A DNA stretch of 64,000 nt from Paragyromitra xinjiangensis (GCA_038503065.1 JBCAMK010000003.1:1302001-1366000), one strand, 5' to 3'; shown: positions 33,045 through 44,876, numbered from the stretch's first letter. Program-made: numbers and translations. The notes: generated by a model not told the origin, from the sequence alone.

Positions 33045-34771
33045 TCAGTCTCGATCCTCAACCTTCAACTCATCAAACTCATCCAACAGTTCCTCTAGTG
33101 CAATCTCCGGTAGCCCCTCCTCATCTTCATCCTCCGTCTCCTCAACGTCCATCTCATCACCCGTCTTTTCCACTCCCTCCATCCGCCCGCCACTCGGTGG
33201 ATTCTTCCTCGTATTCTTATACAGCGCCAGTGTACTCCGAAGCTCAGTATCTTCCTCGACCTCCCGCAAGAACATCTCATAATCGCGTTCCGCACGCTCT
33301 TGGTCTTGTTTCCGTGGTAGCATCTCTGACTCGTCTTTTGCCATGCGCTGCAGTTTCCATGCACGAGACTTATTCTTCTTCTTGCGTGGGTAGCTCTTCT
33401 TTACGAGGATTACTTCTGGTATACGATCTAGAGAGTGTCTCTCTAGCTCTTCAAAGTGCTCGTTATTGAGGTTCGCTCCCGCAAGATCGTAGCCAAGGGC
33501 ACTATCACCAGGGTGTAGAATCCCACCAAGGTGTGTTCGTATTAGGTAGGTTGTTGAGTTGCTCGCCATGTCGGACGCCCGGGCGACGGTGGCTTCTGCC
33601 AGTACGTGCTTACCGTTTGTGGGGCCTAATGGTTCGATGTCGAGGACGATGAACTCAACAAGTGAGGTAACTTCAGCAAGGGAGTGGAAGGGAGCGCGCC
33701 AGTATACGGTTGTGGTGATGTCGGTGACTTGTAGGGTGTTGGGATCCATTAGGTGGACTGAGTTACCAACACGATTACATAGGAGAAGTGGAGGGATGTC
33801 TCCGAGGGAGCGGGCGAGCTTGAGTGGAATGCAAGCAAGGTCGTCTTTGCAAATGGGGACAAGCTCGACGGAGTAGGTGAATTTGTAGGATTTTGTTGAG
33901 GTGTGTATGTCGGTTGAAATCAACTCAGATGACTTCTGGGATCGGATGGGCACGACTGCGGTAAGGAAGTCAACCATCTTGGTGGCGTGGTTGCGTTGCG
34001 AGTAGAAGAAGTCGAGACCGTCCTTGGCCTCACGGATGTTAACAGTATCGCGGTGGGCGTTGTGTTTTAAGATCAGTTGTTCAAGATACAGGAAGGTACG
34101 CTTGTGAGAGACCTTTTGTCGGACCTGCACGCATGCACGCCAGGTGTTGGCTGTATATGATTTCGCACAATCCGGACATTGGTGATACGCTACCACATAC
34201 TCGACCTCAAAACTCTGTTGCAAGATAGTGCTTTGGAACGCCTAGCCCCTCTTAGTTTCTTCTCCACTCAAAAAAAGAGAGAAAAAAAGAAAACTCACCT
34301 CCTGCTGCACCGTAATCTTAACCTTGATCCTCTTTGAATGTGGCTCAGTCCAAATAAAGCTCGCATCAATAATCCTCACTTTCGCAAGTCCTCTCAACCG
34401 TCTTAAGCACAATGCCAACAACTCCCTACTCTCCAACGAAGCGGAAACCCAGTGATTTGGTGGCTGCAGCCATCGGTCACAGCCTCTGCAGAAATGGATA
34501 GTTGCCTCTCGCTGTATGCCTTCTGAGATATCGACATTGAGCTTGATGCAGTCGTAGCACATGGCGACGCCGGAGGAGCCATCTATAGGTGCGCCGCAGG
34601 TCGCGCAGAGGATTCTGTTGTCACCACCAGGTGTTAGATATTTTTCTTCGAAAAAAAGAAAAGCTGGTTATCCATGGTGGGGTATTTCTAGCAAAGGATA
34701 AAGGGAATATACGTAGCAATGGGGCCTGTCCCTGCAAAGGGCTGCATTTTAACAGAATCGTCGATCTCCAT
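33045..34771 (-). CDS. NMD3: 60S ribosomal export adaptor Nmd3
   Basis: Exons 34771-34713, 34614-34299 and 34241-33045 encode 523 aa, the normal Nmd3 length. Zinc-binding Cys pairs stand at 23/26, 39/42, 62/65 and 147/150 (ILCATC, MCYDC, FCRGC, HQCPDC). The middle holds the conserved GLDFFYSQRNHATKMVDFL block. The C terminus has a basic segment (KKSYPRKKKNKSRAWKL), an acidic stretch and a Leu-rich tail (LEELLDEFDEL) fitting the nuclear export signal that Crm1 reads. Nmd3 joins the pre-60S subunit in the nucleus and carries it to the cytoplasm. The acceptor at 34242 is chosen because it restores AFQSTILQQSF, like yeast FTNTILQQTF; a later AG would drop these residues. Confidence 0.96.
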
Positions 34772-35204
34772 GACTTATTTCCGTGTATATGCGCTGAGTT
34801 TTAAGAAAAGGGGGGTTGGAGAAGGTTGAGATGAGAAGAGATGAAGGGAAGTTGTTATCGAGCGAGTTTTATGAATTGGGAAAAAACCTACCCCGCGAAT
34901 CTTATCTAATCTCTGATAAGATTTCTAATCGGAGGATTGCTTCCTAAGCCTTTCGCTGTGGCACATGCAACGACCCACCTGCGCGACACAGCAAAGAAAT
35001 CGCGTAGAGTACCCGCTTTATTGTCCAGCATCGTGAGAGTCTAGTGGCAAGATTTCGCATATAATTTTGACCAAATCTGACCAATCAGTCTCCAAAATTC
35101 CACAGTACGAGAGTCTCACAATGCTAGACACGCTGCAGTAAAGCATCCATATAGTCATCCAGAGCTCCAAAAAACCTCATTGAATAATAATCTCGCCGTA
35201 ACAA
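34772..35204. promoter_or_regulatory. Divergent promoter of NMD3 and EF-hand gene
   Basis: A 433 bp gap between start codons. It is AT-rich on the NMD3 side; an inverted CTTATC...GATAAG pair at about 34900-34920 gives two GATA-type sites. No further motif is assigned. Confidence 0.35.
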
Positions 35205-35992
35205 ATGGTAATCATCTCACCCCTCGCCACCGAACAACAACACTGACAAATCTACTACTAGCCTCCCCGCAAAAAGCCGCGTCCAGCTCCACCAGCTCCA
35301 GCTCCAGCTTCAAAAAAGGCTAATGCCTCCAAGCTTGCAAAGCAGCTCGGTCTCGATGCAGATGAAGAGGCAGAGATCCAGGAAGCTTGGGAGATGTTTG
35401 TCGACGAGGACGCATCTAATGATGTTGGCCAAAATATCATGGCTACGGCAGATGTGCGGAGGGCTATGATGTGAGTATGTTAGGTCTACAGTACTTGCAG
35501 TTGGGCGAGCTGCTAAGTAGAGATAGGGCATTAGGGTTCGAGTCGTCGAAAGATGAGATGAAGGAGATTATAGAAACTATAGATCCAGAAGATGAGGGCT
35601 GGGCGGCCTATGAGAGCTTCTTAGAGGTCGCGGCCCTGAAGATAAAGTGTTTGTTTCACCGGTAGTTCTTTAGGTATGAGGGAGAGATACTTACGATTAG
35701 GGACCTACAGATAGGGATCAACAAGCGGAAGTCCGAGAAGCGTTTCAGCTATTCAAAGGTGGCGACGAAGGCCCAATCACGCTTAAAGATCTAAAACGGG
35801 TCGCGACGGAGCTGAAGGAGAATGTTACGGACGATCAACTAAGAGATATGCTTTCAGAGGCTTGCAACAGTCATGTGACGAATGGAGTAGACCTGTAAGT
35901 GAGGCTAGGTGAGTGGTTGATCAAGGATGCTTACTGACATGATGTTTAGGAAGGAGTTTGAGGCGGTCATGAAGCGAGCTGGAATGCTATGA
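35205..35992 (+). CDS. Centrin/calmodulin-like EF-hand protein with start-codon-only first exon
   Basis: Exons 35205-35207, 35262-35470, 35527-35648, 35711-35894 and 35950-35992 encode 186 aa. The first coding exon is only ATG, joined to a basic Pro/Ala leader (PPRKKPRPAPPAPAP). Four EF-hand-like helix-loop-helix units follow: EIQEAWEMF, DEMKEIIETI with loop DPEDEG, EVREAFQLF, and the closing DLKEFEAVMKRAGM. The layout matches the fungal EF-hand proteins often annotated as centrin- or calmodulin-like. All loops depart from the DxDxDG consensus, so calcium binding is likely weak or lost. The frame is open through an out-of-frame stop just after the ATG unless the 54-nt intron is removed, and removal restores the protein. 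Its cellular role is unknown. Confidence 0.78.
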
Positions 35993-36295
35993 AGATACAC
36001 TTTTACTAATGGACTGTAATCTATTAAGGTTGGGTTATTTAATGGTATTTTCAGAGCCTCGTTGGAATTTCGCGCGTGCTACACATCAATATCTCGAGAG
36101 AAAATAGTGCTCTGGGAAAGATCATCCATTCTAATCCCTGACTCCCCTAATGCAAAATCATATAAACATTACTTCATTCCGCTGGCGATGAGATATTATC
36201 TGCCCGTCCTGCGAACCCACCGCGCTCCAGAGAGCTTGCTCTCCTATTTTCTTCGCTTCTTTATTTCATGTACGTTTTCTTAGGTTCGCTAGGTA
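35993..36295. other. Intergenic region between convergent genes
   Basis: A short shared 3' flank of the EF-hand gene (+) and LSM3 (-). Nothing else seen. Confidence 0.5.
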
Positions 36296-36782
36296 TTATG
36301 ATTGCGCTTGAGGTGATATTAAGACGACAGAATCTCCTATTGCAGCTATTAGTATTCCTATCATAAGGATTACCAGGCTGTGCCAACAAACCTCTGACGA
36401 AGAGCATCTCGGAGTTCTTTTTAACAGTCTAATAACTTTGTTAGCCCCCACCATTAAAATATATTCCAAACCAAGTCCTTTACATACCCTCACTGTGTCA
36501 TCATCCTCATCATCACTCACGATATAAATCGTTTCCTCGACATCCCCGAGCACAAGATTGCAATGTGAGTCATACGCCTACCATGGTCAGCGCCCCAGCA
36601 AAAAAGTGGAGAGAAACAGCTTCCATGTCCAATTGATGGGCAGAGAGTTTGGGCCCACATACGTGAAGCCTCCCCCGCAGCTCCCGGTCTCCACGCAACT
36701 TAACAAAAACATGCTCATCTAGCGACAAACGGACGAGATCGAGGGGTTCTTGAATTGGGTTACTATCGTCGGCGTCAGACAT
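36296..36782 (-). CDS. LSM3: U6 snRNA-associated Sm-like protein LSm3
   Basis: Exons 36782-36663, 36577-36488, 36428-36392 and 36336-36296 encode 95 aa. The Sm1 motif is [29 protein letters not shown], continuing across the first intron as [15 protein letters not shown], and the Sm2 motif is [14 protein letters not shown] across the third intron. LSm3 is a ring subunit of both LSm2-8, which holds U6 snRNA in the nucleus, and LSm1-7, which drives mRNA decapping and decay. Three introns in a 95-codon gene is intron-dense; one exon is only 37 nt. The phase-0 junction AGG|GTATGT at 36488 must be used, because reading through gives an unrelated tail. Identification is certain by motif and length. 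Confidence 0.96.
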
Positions 36783-37023
36783 TGTTGAGTTTCGAGCAGG
36801 TTATGTGCGTTGTGAGTGAATGGATGGTGGACTCGGTGGTGGGGTGTTGGGTGTTTGGCCAAGATAGGGATAGCGCAGTTCGTGAGGCTCGTTGCTGACT
36901 GAGTAAGCAAAACACAAGGGCATTGTTACAATTCGCGAAGTCACAGCAGCCTTCTGGCGAGATCGCGACTTCTACTCGTGAAGCTCTACATCCCTCCAGA
37001 ATTTACACATCCTCCAAAAAATC
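36783..37023. promoter_or_regulatory. Compact bidirectional promoter of LSM3 and PRP19
   Basis: Only 241 bp separate the two start codons, and both genes encode splicing factors. No TATA box is evident. The region must hold both promoters and both 5' leaders. Confidence 0.6.
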
Positions 37024-38725
37024 ATGTTGTGCGCAAGTAAGTCCCTATAACTCCTATTTTATCAATTGAATAGTTCATAGCTCACAATATATGAATTCAT
37101 AGTTTCCGGAGAAGCGCCTACCACTCCCGTCGCGTCGTCAAAGTCTGGGACCGTCTTTGAGAAACGTCTGATAGAAGCCTACATCGCCGAACATGGCAAA
37201 GACCCTGTCACCGGGGAAGACCTCTCTACGGCGGACTTAATCGAGCTTAAAAGTTTGTTTTCTTTTCTGTTTTATTCCTCTCCCACAGCTAACAGCTTTC
37301 TTTTCCTACAGCCACTCGAGTCGTTCGTCCTCGACCACCCACACTCACCTCCATCCCTTCTCTCCTCGCGACGTTCCAAAATGAGTGGGATGCCCTCGCG
37401 CTAGAAACTCATACGCTGCGTCAGCAGCTCACACAAACGAGGCAGGAGTTGTCAACGGCGCTATATCAGCACGACGCGGCAACACGAGTTATTGCACGAT
37501 TGTTGAAGGAGCGGGACGAGGCTAGGGATGCACTGAGTAAAATCAGCGTTGGTACAGGTGTTTCTACAGCAGGTAGTGGGGACGCGATGGAGGTTGATGG
37601 GCAGGGTGTACCGAGCTATATCCAAGATAGGGTCGAGGAGACCATGAAGGAGTTTGTCCTCCTCATTCTTCGTTTTGCTCTTTTCTTCCTCGCCCAAAAA
37701 GTATAACGAACGACCACTAACTGAACCTCAAAACAGAAAATCAAGCACAAGGAAAAAACGCACCATCCCCGCAGACTGGGCCACCCCCGAAACTGTCTCC
37801 TCTTTTAGCTCAATCTCCACCTCCGAGCCACTTTACCCCGGCTGCAGCTCTATCGATCTCGACGCCTCCGGCGAGCTTGCACTCCTTGGCGGAGCAGATG
37901 GCGTAGCGGGTATCTACTCTATTTCACAACAATCTCTACTAAAGGCGTTGAAAAGTGATGACGGTGCAATTGTGGATGCCCTCTGGGCTGGGAAGCGTCC
38001 AATCACTGGTACCGTGTCCGGCGTCGTGAGGATATGGGACGAGAGCGGATCTAGCAGCACCACAATTTCAGCACATGCTGGTGAGGTAACGGCGCTAGCT
38101 ATGCACCCACGTGGAGATATCCTTGGCTCTGTAGGTGCAGACAAGAGCTGGGTTCTGTACGATCTTGAGACTGCTAAGAGCGTCGTCCAGATATACGGCG
38201 AATCTGGTAAGTCGCCTCTTCCTCTTTTTCCTTTTTGCCCTCTATTAACATCCTACAGAACTTACATCGGCGAATTTCCACCCCGATGGCCATCTCTTCG
38301 CCACTGGTACATCCAACTCTGTATCAATCTACGATGTACGCACAACAGCCCTTGGTGCGACCTTCGGCCCTCTCTCAGGACCCGTCTCGTCCCTCCACTT
38401 TTCCGAGAACGGCTACTGGCTTGCACTTTCTGTACAAGGCGAATCCACAGTTGAGATATGGGATCTGCGGAAAATGGCACAGACGAAAGCACTCGATATC
38501 GGCAATCGTGTCGATTGCGTGAGGTGGGATTGGAGCGGTCAATATATTGCTGCTGCAGGACCAAGTGGTGTGTCTGTACAGCATTACGCAAAGGCGAGTA
38601 AGAGCTGGAGCGAGGTTGTAAGGGCGGGAGTACCGGCTGTGGCAAGTGCCTGGGGTGCGAGAGGGGCGAGGTTGGTGGTTGTTGGTGGAGATGGAGTGGT
38701 GACGGTTTTAGGAGCAGAGGACTAG
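37024..38725 (+). CDS. PRP19: Pre-mRNA-processing factor 19, U-box E3 ubiquitin ligase
   Basis: Exons 37024-37036, 37103-37252, 37312-37651, 37737-38206 and 38259-38725 encode 479 aa. A U-box occupies residues 1-55 ([34 protein letters not shown]). The Prp19 coiled-coil tetramerisation segment follows ([22 protein letters not shown], ending [10 protein letters not shown]). After a basic linker ([16 protein letters not shown]) come about seven WD40 repeats to the C terminus (for example [25 protein letters not shown]). Prp19 is the core of the NineTeen complex that stabilises U5 and U6 in the activated spliceosome and also acts in DNA repair. The first coding exon is just 13 nt. The junctions chosen restore all conserved motifs. 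Confidence 0.96.
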
Positions 38726-41127
38726 AGTCTGTTGAAGCGATGGGAAGCATGCGTAATCGGGGTACCGTCTTTATTGACGGGGTGGTAGATTGTGTAGTAT
38801 TATTTTGAGTACGATAGTAGCAAAAAAGTGGTTTCCTTTTTTTGAATTGTGCTTGAATTCGTTTCTGGGATTGAAGGAGTGGGTAGGGTTTGCCTAGATC
38901 ACTAACTAGCATAATACGATGGGATGCGAGAGTGCATGTAGTCAAACACATGTACCTTTGTCCATTTACTTCACGTGGGTACTAGTTCCTTTACGTTCCT
39001 TGAAATACGCTTCCCCTAACTTCATTTTTCTTCCCTTTTCCCTTTTGTCCTAACAAAAAAACTGTAATGGAAGCGGGTGGGGTGAGGCGTGCTCTTCTCA
39101 CTTCCCGATTTCATCCGAGATATATTTCAGTTGCTCATGGTTATAGTGTTCTAGACCGCTGAACAGGAGATTTCTTCTTTTCCCAACCATCACTTTTTTG
39201 TTCCAGCTCTCCAAATCGGAGTTGTTATGAACAACCTCGAGGGTTACCGGTGAGTAGACGGGGTGATTGCTAGAAGGCCTTTAACTTTCTCTCCTTCTCT
39301 CCTTCTTCTCGGCCTTAGTTATGAAGGTTAAAACGGATCTCGGGTCTGTTAGTTTGCCCAATATGGCGCCTGGGCACAGGAGAGTTTATGGTTGTAGCCA
39401 TGTGTTCCCTAACTTGCTAGATTGAGACCAATTATGGCAACCCTGTACGACCCAACAGGATCACGATGGACTTTGTAGCTTGATTCCCCGTATTCGTCCC
39501 CCTCGATGCTTGACATGCGAATTACTACTCAAGAATGTCGAGAAGTCCGGGGAATGCTGATATTAGTAAGACCTAATAATAGCAAAAGCGTTACGACTAG
39601 TAAATACCCACGATATGACGTTTGAACGCTTAATTTTGTTTCTCACAAGGTACCAATCGTAATGTATGATCGGATGCAAACAAACACGTTTTTTTCCTTG
39701 AAGATCTGCCACCAGATTCTGCATCACCATCACCGAACACAGGAGTTCCAAAGAGATCATGGTCGTGAAACATGGGTATCATTTGATTGGCCGCCTATTA
39801 CATACGGACAACAGGGCTGCAGAATTTGTCATCCGAAAAGGTTGCAGCGCATTTCAATTTGACGAGATCTATTGAAAAATATATTTAGATCCTTCCAAAG
39901 TCGATATGTGGAAGTTATTGCATATCTCGGAACAATGATTACTTCTCTTTTTTTTTCCCGTGGTCCTAATTTCTGCGAGAGAAGGATGAGTGTTATGCAG
40001 TTGGAAAAACTTTACTTTCTTAAAGTGCCTGTCGGGATCGTGATCGCCTTGCATGGACTGCAGGTTGTAAATCGCGATTTGGATGCTCATCCGCGCTTTT
40101 GGTGAAGTCACCATTTTTTTTTTCCCCCACTTCCCCTCGCTTTCGCGGTGATGAACTGTTCTTTTAGGCGCATGCAATAGCAGTGCGGTGGACGATAATG
40201 AGACCACTATTAAACGAAGCAGGAGCTGTCAGTTGCGTGTATGTTCCAGAAGTTATCAAACTGAGAGAAAGAAATATTTGCGCTAAGCTAGTAAAACAAC
40301 ACTTGTAACTGAAGTGCATCGCTTCGTGAAGCTGCTATTTGGTAAGTAGTTCTTGGTTGGTTTTAGAAGTGTTTGTGGAGAGTCCTTTGGCTGGTTGCGA
40401 ACAAGAGTTCAGCGTTTGAACTCTGTTGGAAAAAATCGTAGAGAAGTCAGGGAAGCGGTCTTGCTAGCAGATTTGTGCCCCTCAGCTGCGCGTTAAGTAT
40501 TGCTGAAATCTCCAACCTGAGGAGCTCGCTGGGTTTTCAATTCTTTTTTTAAGGCTCTTACCAGGGGAGCGGCACCCTTTTATGATTAGAGGCCCAGCGG
40601 TCGCGTGGGAGTAGCAGCACCAATCGCAGTCCGGGGAACGCCTATTTTCCGACGTCATAACCAAGTTCCTAGGGAATGGAACGAAGAGATTCTATTCGTA
40701 AGCCGCTGAAAATTACTTTAACTATTGGTGACGACGATAGACGTAGATTGAGAACCTTTATCTCCGCGAATAAGTCTTCTGTTGCTGCAGAACGACGTGG
40801 GCCGAGATTTCTCGGATTGATTTTCCTTGGCGACACAGAAGAAAAGAAAGAAGGAAAAGCCTCCTGTGGCCATAGTAATTCCCAGTACGGCGTACAGTAC
40901 CGAGTCGGCCATCTCACAGCGCCAACAACAACGACATCCCTCCTTCTGCCTCTCCCCTCCTAACCACAACCACCCCCCCCCCCCACCACCTCTTCATCCC
41001 CCCCCCCACTCTCTCTATATTCGTCTCGACAGGAAGTTTCTGCTCCGCCGTCGTCACGGAATAGAGGTCTGCTCTTCTGGGATAACAACCCCTTACAAAG
41101 CAGTTGGAATCTTCGAGCACCGTTGCA
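38726..41127. other. 2.4 kb intergenic region
   Basis: Includes the PRP19 3' flank and a long pyrimidine-rich leader for the RING gene, with C-runs at 40973-40984 and 40998-41007. Frames of up to 112 codons on either strand overlap one another and show no family features. No RNA gene recognised. Confidence 0.45.
40973..41007 (+). repeat. Poly-C tracts in RING-gene leader
   Basis: Runs of 12 C (40973-40984) and 10 C (40998-41007) lie 120-155 bp upstream of the RING-gene ATG. They are likely length-variable and may lie in the transcribed leader. Confidence 0.5.
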
Positions 41128-42580
41128 ATGTCAGACGAACGATTTCGTCGCCTGCCTCACCCGCATCCGTACAACAATGGTGGTCCTGGTTCTGGTCGAC
41201 CTTCAAAGGTTCGTCTTTTCTTATGTTTGTTTTGCCACCAACGGCTCTCTCTCTCTTCTTACTAGAAATTTTCTAATGTCTATCAAACCCTTGCTTCTTC
41301 TAGCGTCCTCGAGATCCAATGAGCATGGCTAGATTGAATAATGCAACGGGCTCCTCTTCCGCCGGCCCAAGCTTGATCCTTCCAACTAGACACACCCATT
41401 ACAACAGCAATAGCAATAACAACAATAATAACATGGGCCTCCGACCATCACTCCCTCCACCAAACCGATCCTCATCGTCCGCACAAACGGTTATCGACTT
41501 GACCGACTCTCCTCCACCACAAGAGAATGTTTTCGACCCTACAAACCATGACCCATCCCGTGCTGCTAATAGTCCCTCACGTGGTGGGAGCAGCAGAGCA
41601 GAGGTTATCGACGTTGACGCACTCCCAGATTCTCCAGCGTTACCGCCAAGACGAGGCTATCATGGATGGAATCTTCCAATTGGTGATGCGGAGGCTCTGT
41701 TTGACCGACCTATTGCGTCTCGTATGTTAGGTGGAGGCCCCCACATGGCAAGCCGTGCACACCCGCATCACCCTCAACATGGCCACGGCTGGATTCCGAG
41801 GCGGCCAATGCCAGTAGAGCCAAGTGTTCTCTATAATCGTGTACCAGACCGTTCAGCAGAAAGGAATCCCCAATTTCAGCCACAGTTTCATCAAGAACTT
41901 GATGACCCGATATTAGGTGGCCGTGTTCGACAAGCAATACCAGATCTTCACGGGGTTGGAGGCCCCAGGAACATACCATATGGAGGGGGTGGGGGGGGAG
42001 GAGCAGTGGGAGGAGCAAGGGCATTATCCATGATGATGCCCGAGGACATGATGCAACACTTTATCCAGTCTTTGCCCCCCGCTAGGCAGTGGCAAGGCGA
42101 ACTCTTCAATTTTCAGGCCCCAGGGCAGTTGGATTATAGGCAGAGGACGCAGGGAATCATAAGAGAGGAACCACCGGTTGTTGATGCCGCGAGGGCGAGG
42201 AATATAGATTACAAGGCCCCGCCACCAGCGAGGCCGGGATTTACTAGAAGCCCCAAGGAAAATGATTTTTTGGTCTGTGCGAGCTGTTCGTCGGAATTGG
42301 GTGTTGAAGGGGACGGACCAGCAGCAAACGAAGTGTGGGCTGCGAAGTGTGGGCATGTAAGTCCAAGTTTTCTCCGCACTCTCTACCTCACACCTTTGCT
42401 GGCTTGGTCTAATAGGGTAAAAAGTGTTATTGTGGGACTTGCGTCAGCGTATTCCGTTCGATACCTCCTGCAAAGTCGGCAGGAGGCCGCCGGCCAACAC
42501 GGCCAAAGACCAAGAATTGTGTTGTTGGCTGCAAGATGAACCTCGGGGCGAGAACTACAATGTTCAAGATCCATCTGTGA
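41128..42580 (+). CDS. RING-finger protein with two SUMO-interaction-like motifs
   Basis: Exons 41128-41208, 41304-42356 and 42425-42580 give 429 aa (an acceptor 9 nt earlier, at 42415, would give 432). The long N-terminal part is disordered and low complexity, with Asn and Gly runs. It contains VIDLT at 90-94 followed by DSP, and VIDVD at 128-132 followed by ALPDSP; both fit the hydrophobic-core-plus-acid pattern of SUMO-interacting motifs. The C-terminal RING has C352, C355, C376-x-H378, C381, C384, C410 and C414. The downstream acceptor is preferred because it gives the canonical CGHxxCxxC spacing. SIMs plus a C-terminal RING is the layout of SUMO-targeted ubiquitin ligases such as the Slx8/Rfp group. 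The role is inferred from this layout; activity is unproven. The last cysteine pair has three residues between, not the usual two. Confidence 0.8.
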
Positions 42581-44706
42581 TCGTTCATATTGATTTGGCT
42601 TATGCCACTTCTCGCATCGAGTATGTTTTTTTTTCCTTTCCTTGGATGTTAATCAGCATGGAGGGCAGCCACTTTGACTTTCTTCCTCTCACGTTTCTTT
42701 CATTTGTCTTCTTCAGGGTTGGGGTTTTCTTTAGGTGTAGTAAACTACGGGGCATGCATAGGGTTTTCTGGTTTCTTGGTTATACCTCTCTTATATTTCT
42801 TATCTCTGGGGCTGGTTTTGCTTTTGACTACTTTTTTACTCATAGCAGGTCTTCTTTTTTCTCTGAAGTTTCTTTGCATAATTTTCACTTCTTTTTTTGT
42901 GAGATGTAATTTTTTTCTTCTTGTTACTAAAAGGTTATTCGGCGCTCTGCGGAGAGGAATGGAATTTTTACTTATCTACTTTAATATTTGGTTTGTGATG
43001 GACTGATGTCTGGATGAGGATCTCTTTAGTTGTGATTGAGGAGGATTTACATATTTTCGTCGATGACTCTTTCGCGAAGGAGTTGACGATTTCGCAGAAT
43101 ACGTGGAAGATTAATGAAACATTAAGGTTTCGCGTTGAGCTTTCATGTTTGGACTGGTAGGATTGAAGACCCTCTCCCTTTGTTTAAGCTTTATCTCACC
43201 CCCTGTTCTAATTTTCTTACAGAACAGTGAATTCTTGGCACCTGTTTCCTTTGTCTTCACCCCTAAATTTTCTTGGAATGTATAAATACGGGTTCGAGTC
43301 GATACGAGATGTCTACTTTACTTTCCCTTGGTTCGGGTGTTTTCCTGGAATTAGAGCTGCAGACACAGCTGGATACACGTACACAAGCTAGTTGGAGAGT
43401 GCAATGGGGTGTTTGATTTGGTGACTGAGGAATGATTATCAGTTGCACTCTGATTTCGAATCCACCTTACGAAGGGCTGGGAAGATGATAGGGGAGCTAA
43501 GAATCGAATTGTGAATATCATGTATTTTTTTTTATCGTTAGGACAGTGGAGACGTGGTTAACCCAAAGAGGGAGAATACAACATTCGGTTTCTGGAACTA
43601 ATGCTTGGAAAGGTTAGAATGTGGGCACTTGGTGCGCACTCATCCGTTCCCCATTCTGGTGCGAGTGGGGAAGTGTTGTTTTTTGTCGATGATTGTTACC
43701 TAGAGAGGTCCTGACCATCACAGAAATTGACTGGGATCTGAATAATTGAAAATGCATGTGCTAGGCCTGGCGCATGACCGAGATTAGAAGATGAGGAACA
43801 TCGCTTATCGCCGAAGGATGGTAGGGCAGGACCCAGGAGATAATTCCTAGCTTTTTTTCCTCCCTCGTTCTCTTCGTTTGGAAGGTAGTTTTTGTGGTGC
43901 TGGTGGTTGAGTTTTCAACTTTTAGACCTCTGACGGTCTCTCTTTTCCATTCCTATTGGTCAGTCTAGGGTCTTATCCTGTTCCCACCGAGCCTGAACAC
44001 TTGACCCGAGCGGGAGTTACCTGAGATATGATCTCAGCTTGTTTGAGCACCACTGAGACAGATTTACGAAGCTAAATCTAAGTCAATGCAGGTGATCATT
44101 TGCCGTTTCAAGGGCTTCTATACTGTTGGATCTCAAATGTCTAGGCGTGAGCTACCGAGTGAGTTTTCATGACCTATCGGGAAAATTTACCACCTACTTA
44201 GGAAGCGCTTGATGTTTCAACCATTGTAATAACCCTTAGCCATTGGTTGAAATTGTCAGGCAAGTCATATTTATTCATCTACATCTAGACTAAGGCATAA
44301 TAGGGCTACGACCTCCTAGTAAGCACCAGTGATAAGCTTGTGACTAGTGATATATTAAAACCCAAATAGTAGGGTTTCCGCAGGTGGAATGTGACGCGTA
44401 AATCTTACTCAGAATGTTGCGCTTTGATAAAAGGATCGAACCCTAGTGTAACTCTGTCATGAGAATAGAGTGGCTAGAAATTATGTAATATGGTTGCTAT
44501 TGACATGAAACGGATGCAACGAAGCGATCATCTATATTAAAATACTCTAACTAGGGTATATGTGGATTGGTATGCAGCAGCAAAACAGCTCAGACTTCAG
44601 GTGGAAAGAGAGGAATATTAGGACCTTAACGGACAGCCTAGGTCAGGTTTTGGTATTTCTCACAGATGAATGGTTTTGACGAGGCAAAATGTTTCGGGGC
44701 TAAGTA

Positions 44707-44876
44707 TGGTAAAATCGTTCCACAAAAATATGAAATCAGGGCGAACATATATTCTTATAAGGCAGATATCCTTGTAGGAAAATACTAGGCACACAAAATA
44801 ACCCCCGCCCAACCCAGTCCACATTCTTATAAGGCAAATATTCTTATGACCCTAATTTTATAGGATAATTGTACTA
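44707..44876. mobile_element. MITE-like element, copy A (170 bp, decayed)
   Basis: Flanked on both sides by TA (44705-44706, 44877-44878). It aligns over its full length with copy B at 45580-45753, including the shared core ATATTCTTATAAGG and GTCCACAT/CTCCACAT blocks. Its ends read TGGTAAAATCG and, inverted, TAGTACAATTA, against CAGTGCAATCG and CAGTACAATTG in copy B. Many differences are C-to-T or G-to-A transitions, as in RIP-mutated fungal repeats. No coding capacity. It fits a non-autonomous Tc1/mariner-type element. Confidence 0.65.

Noticed and set aside
33098..33876. Two + strand frames of about 105-123 codons
   Set aside because: Antisense shadows of NMD3 exon 3.
44433..44442. GGATCGAACC, a tRNA B-box on the minus strand
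   Set aside because: The flanking bases do not form a T stem, and no acceptor, D or anticodon arms can be folded around it.
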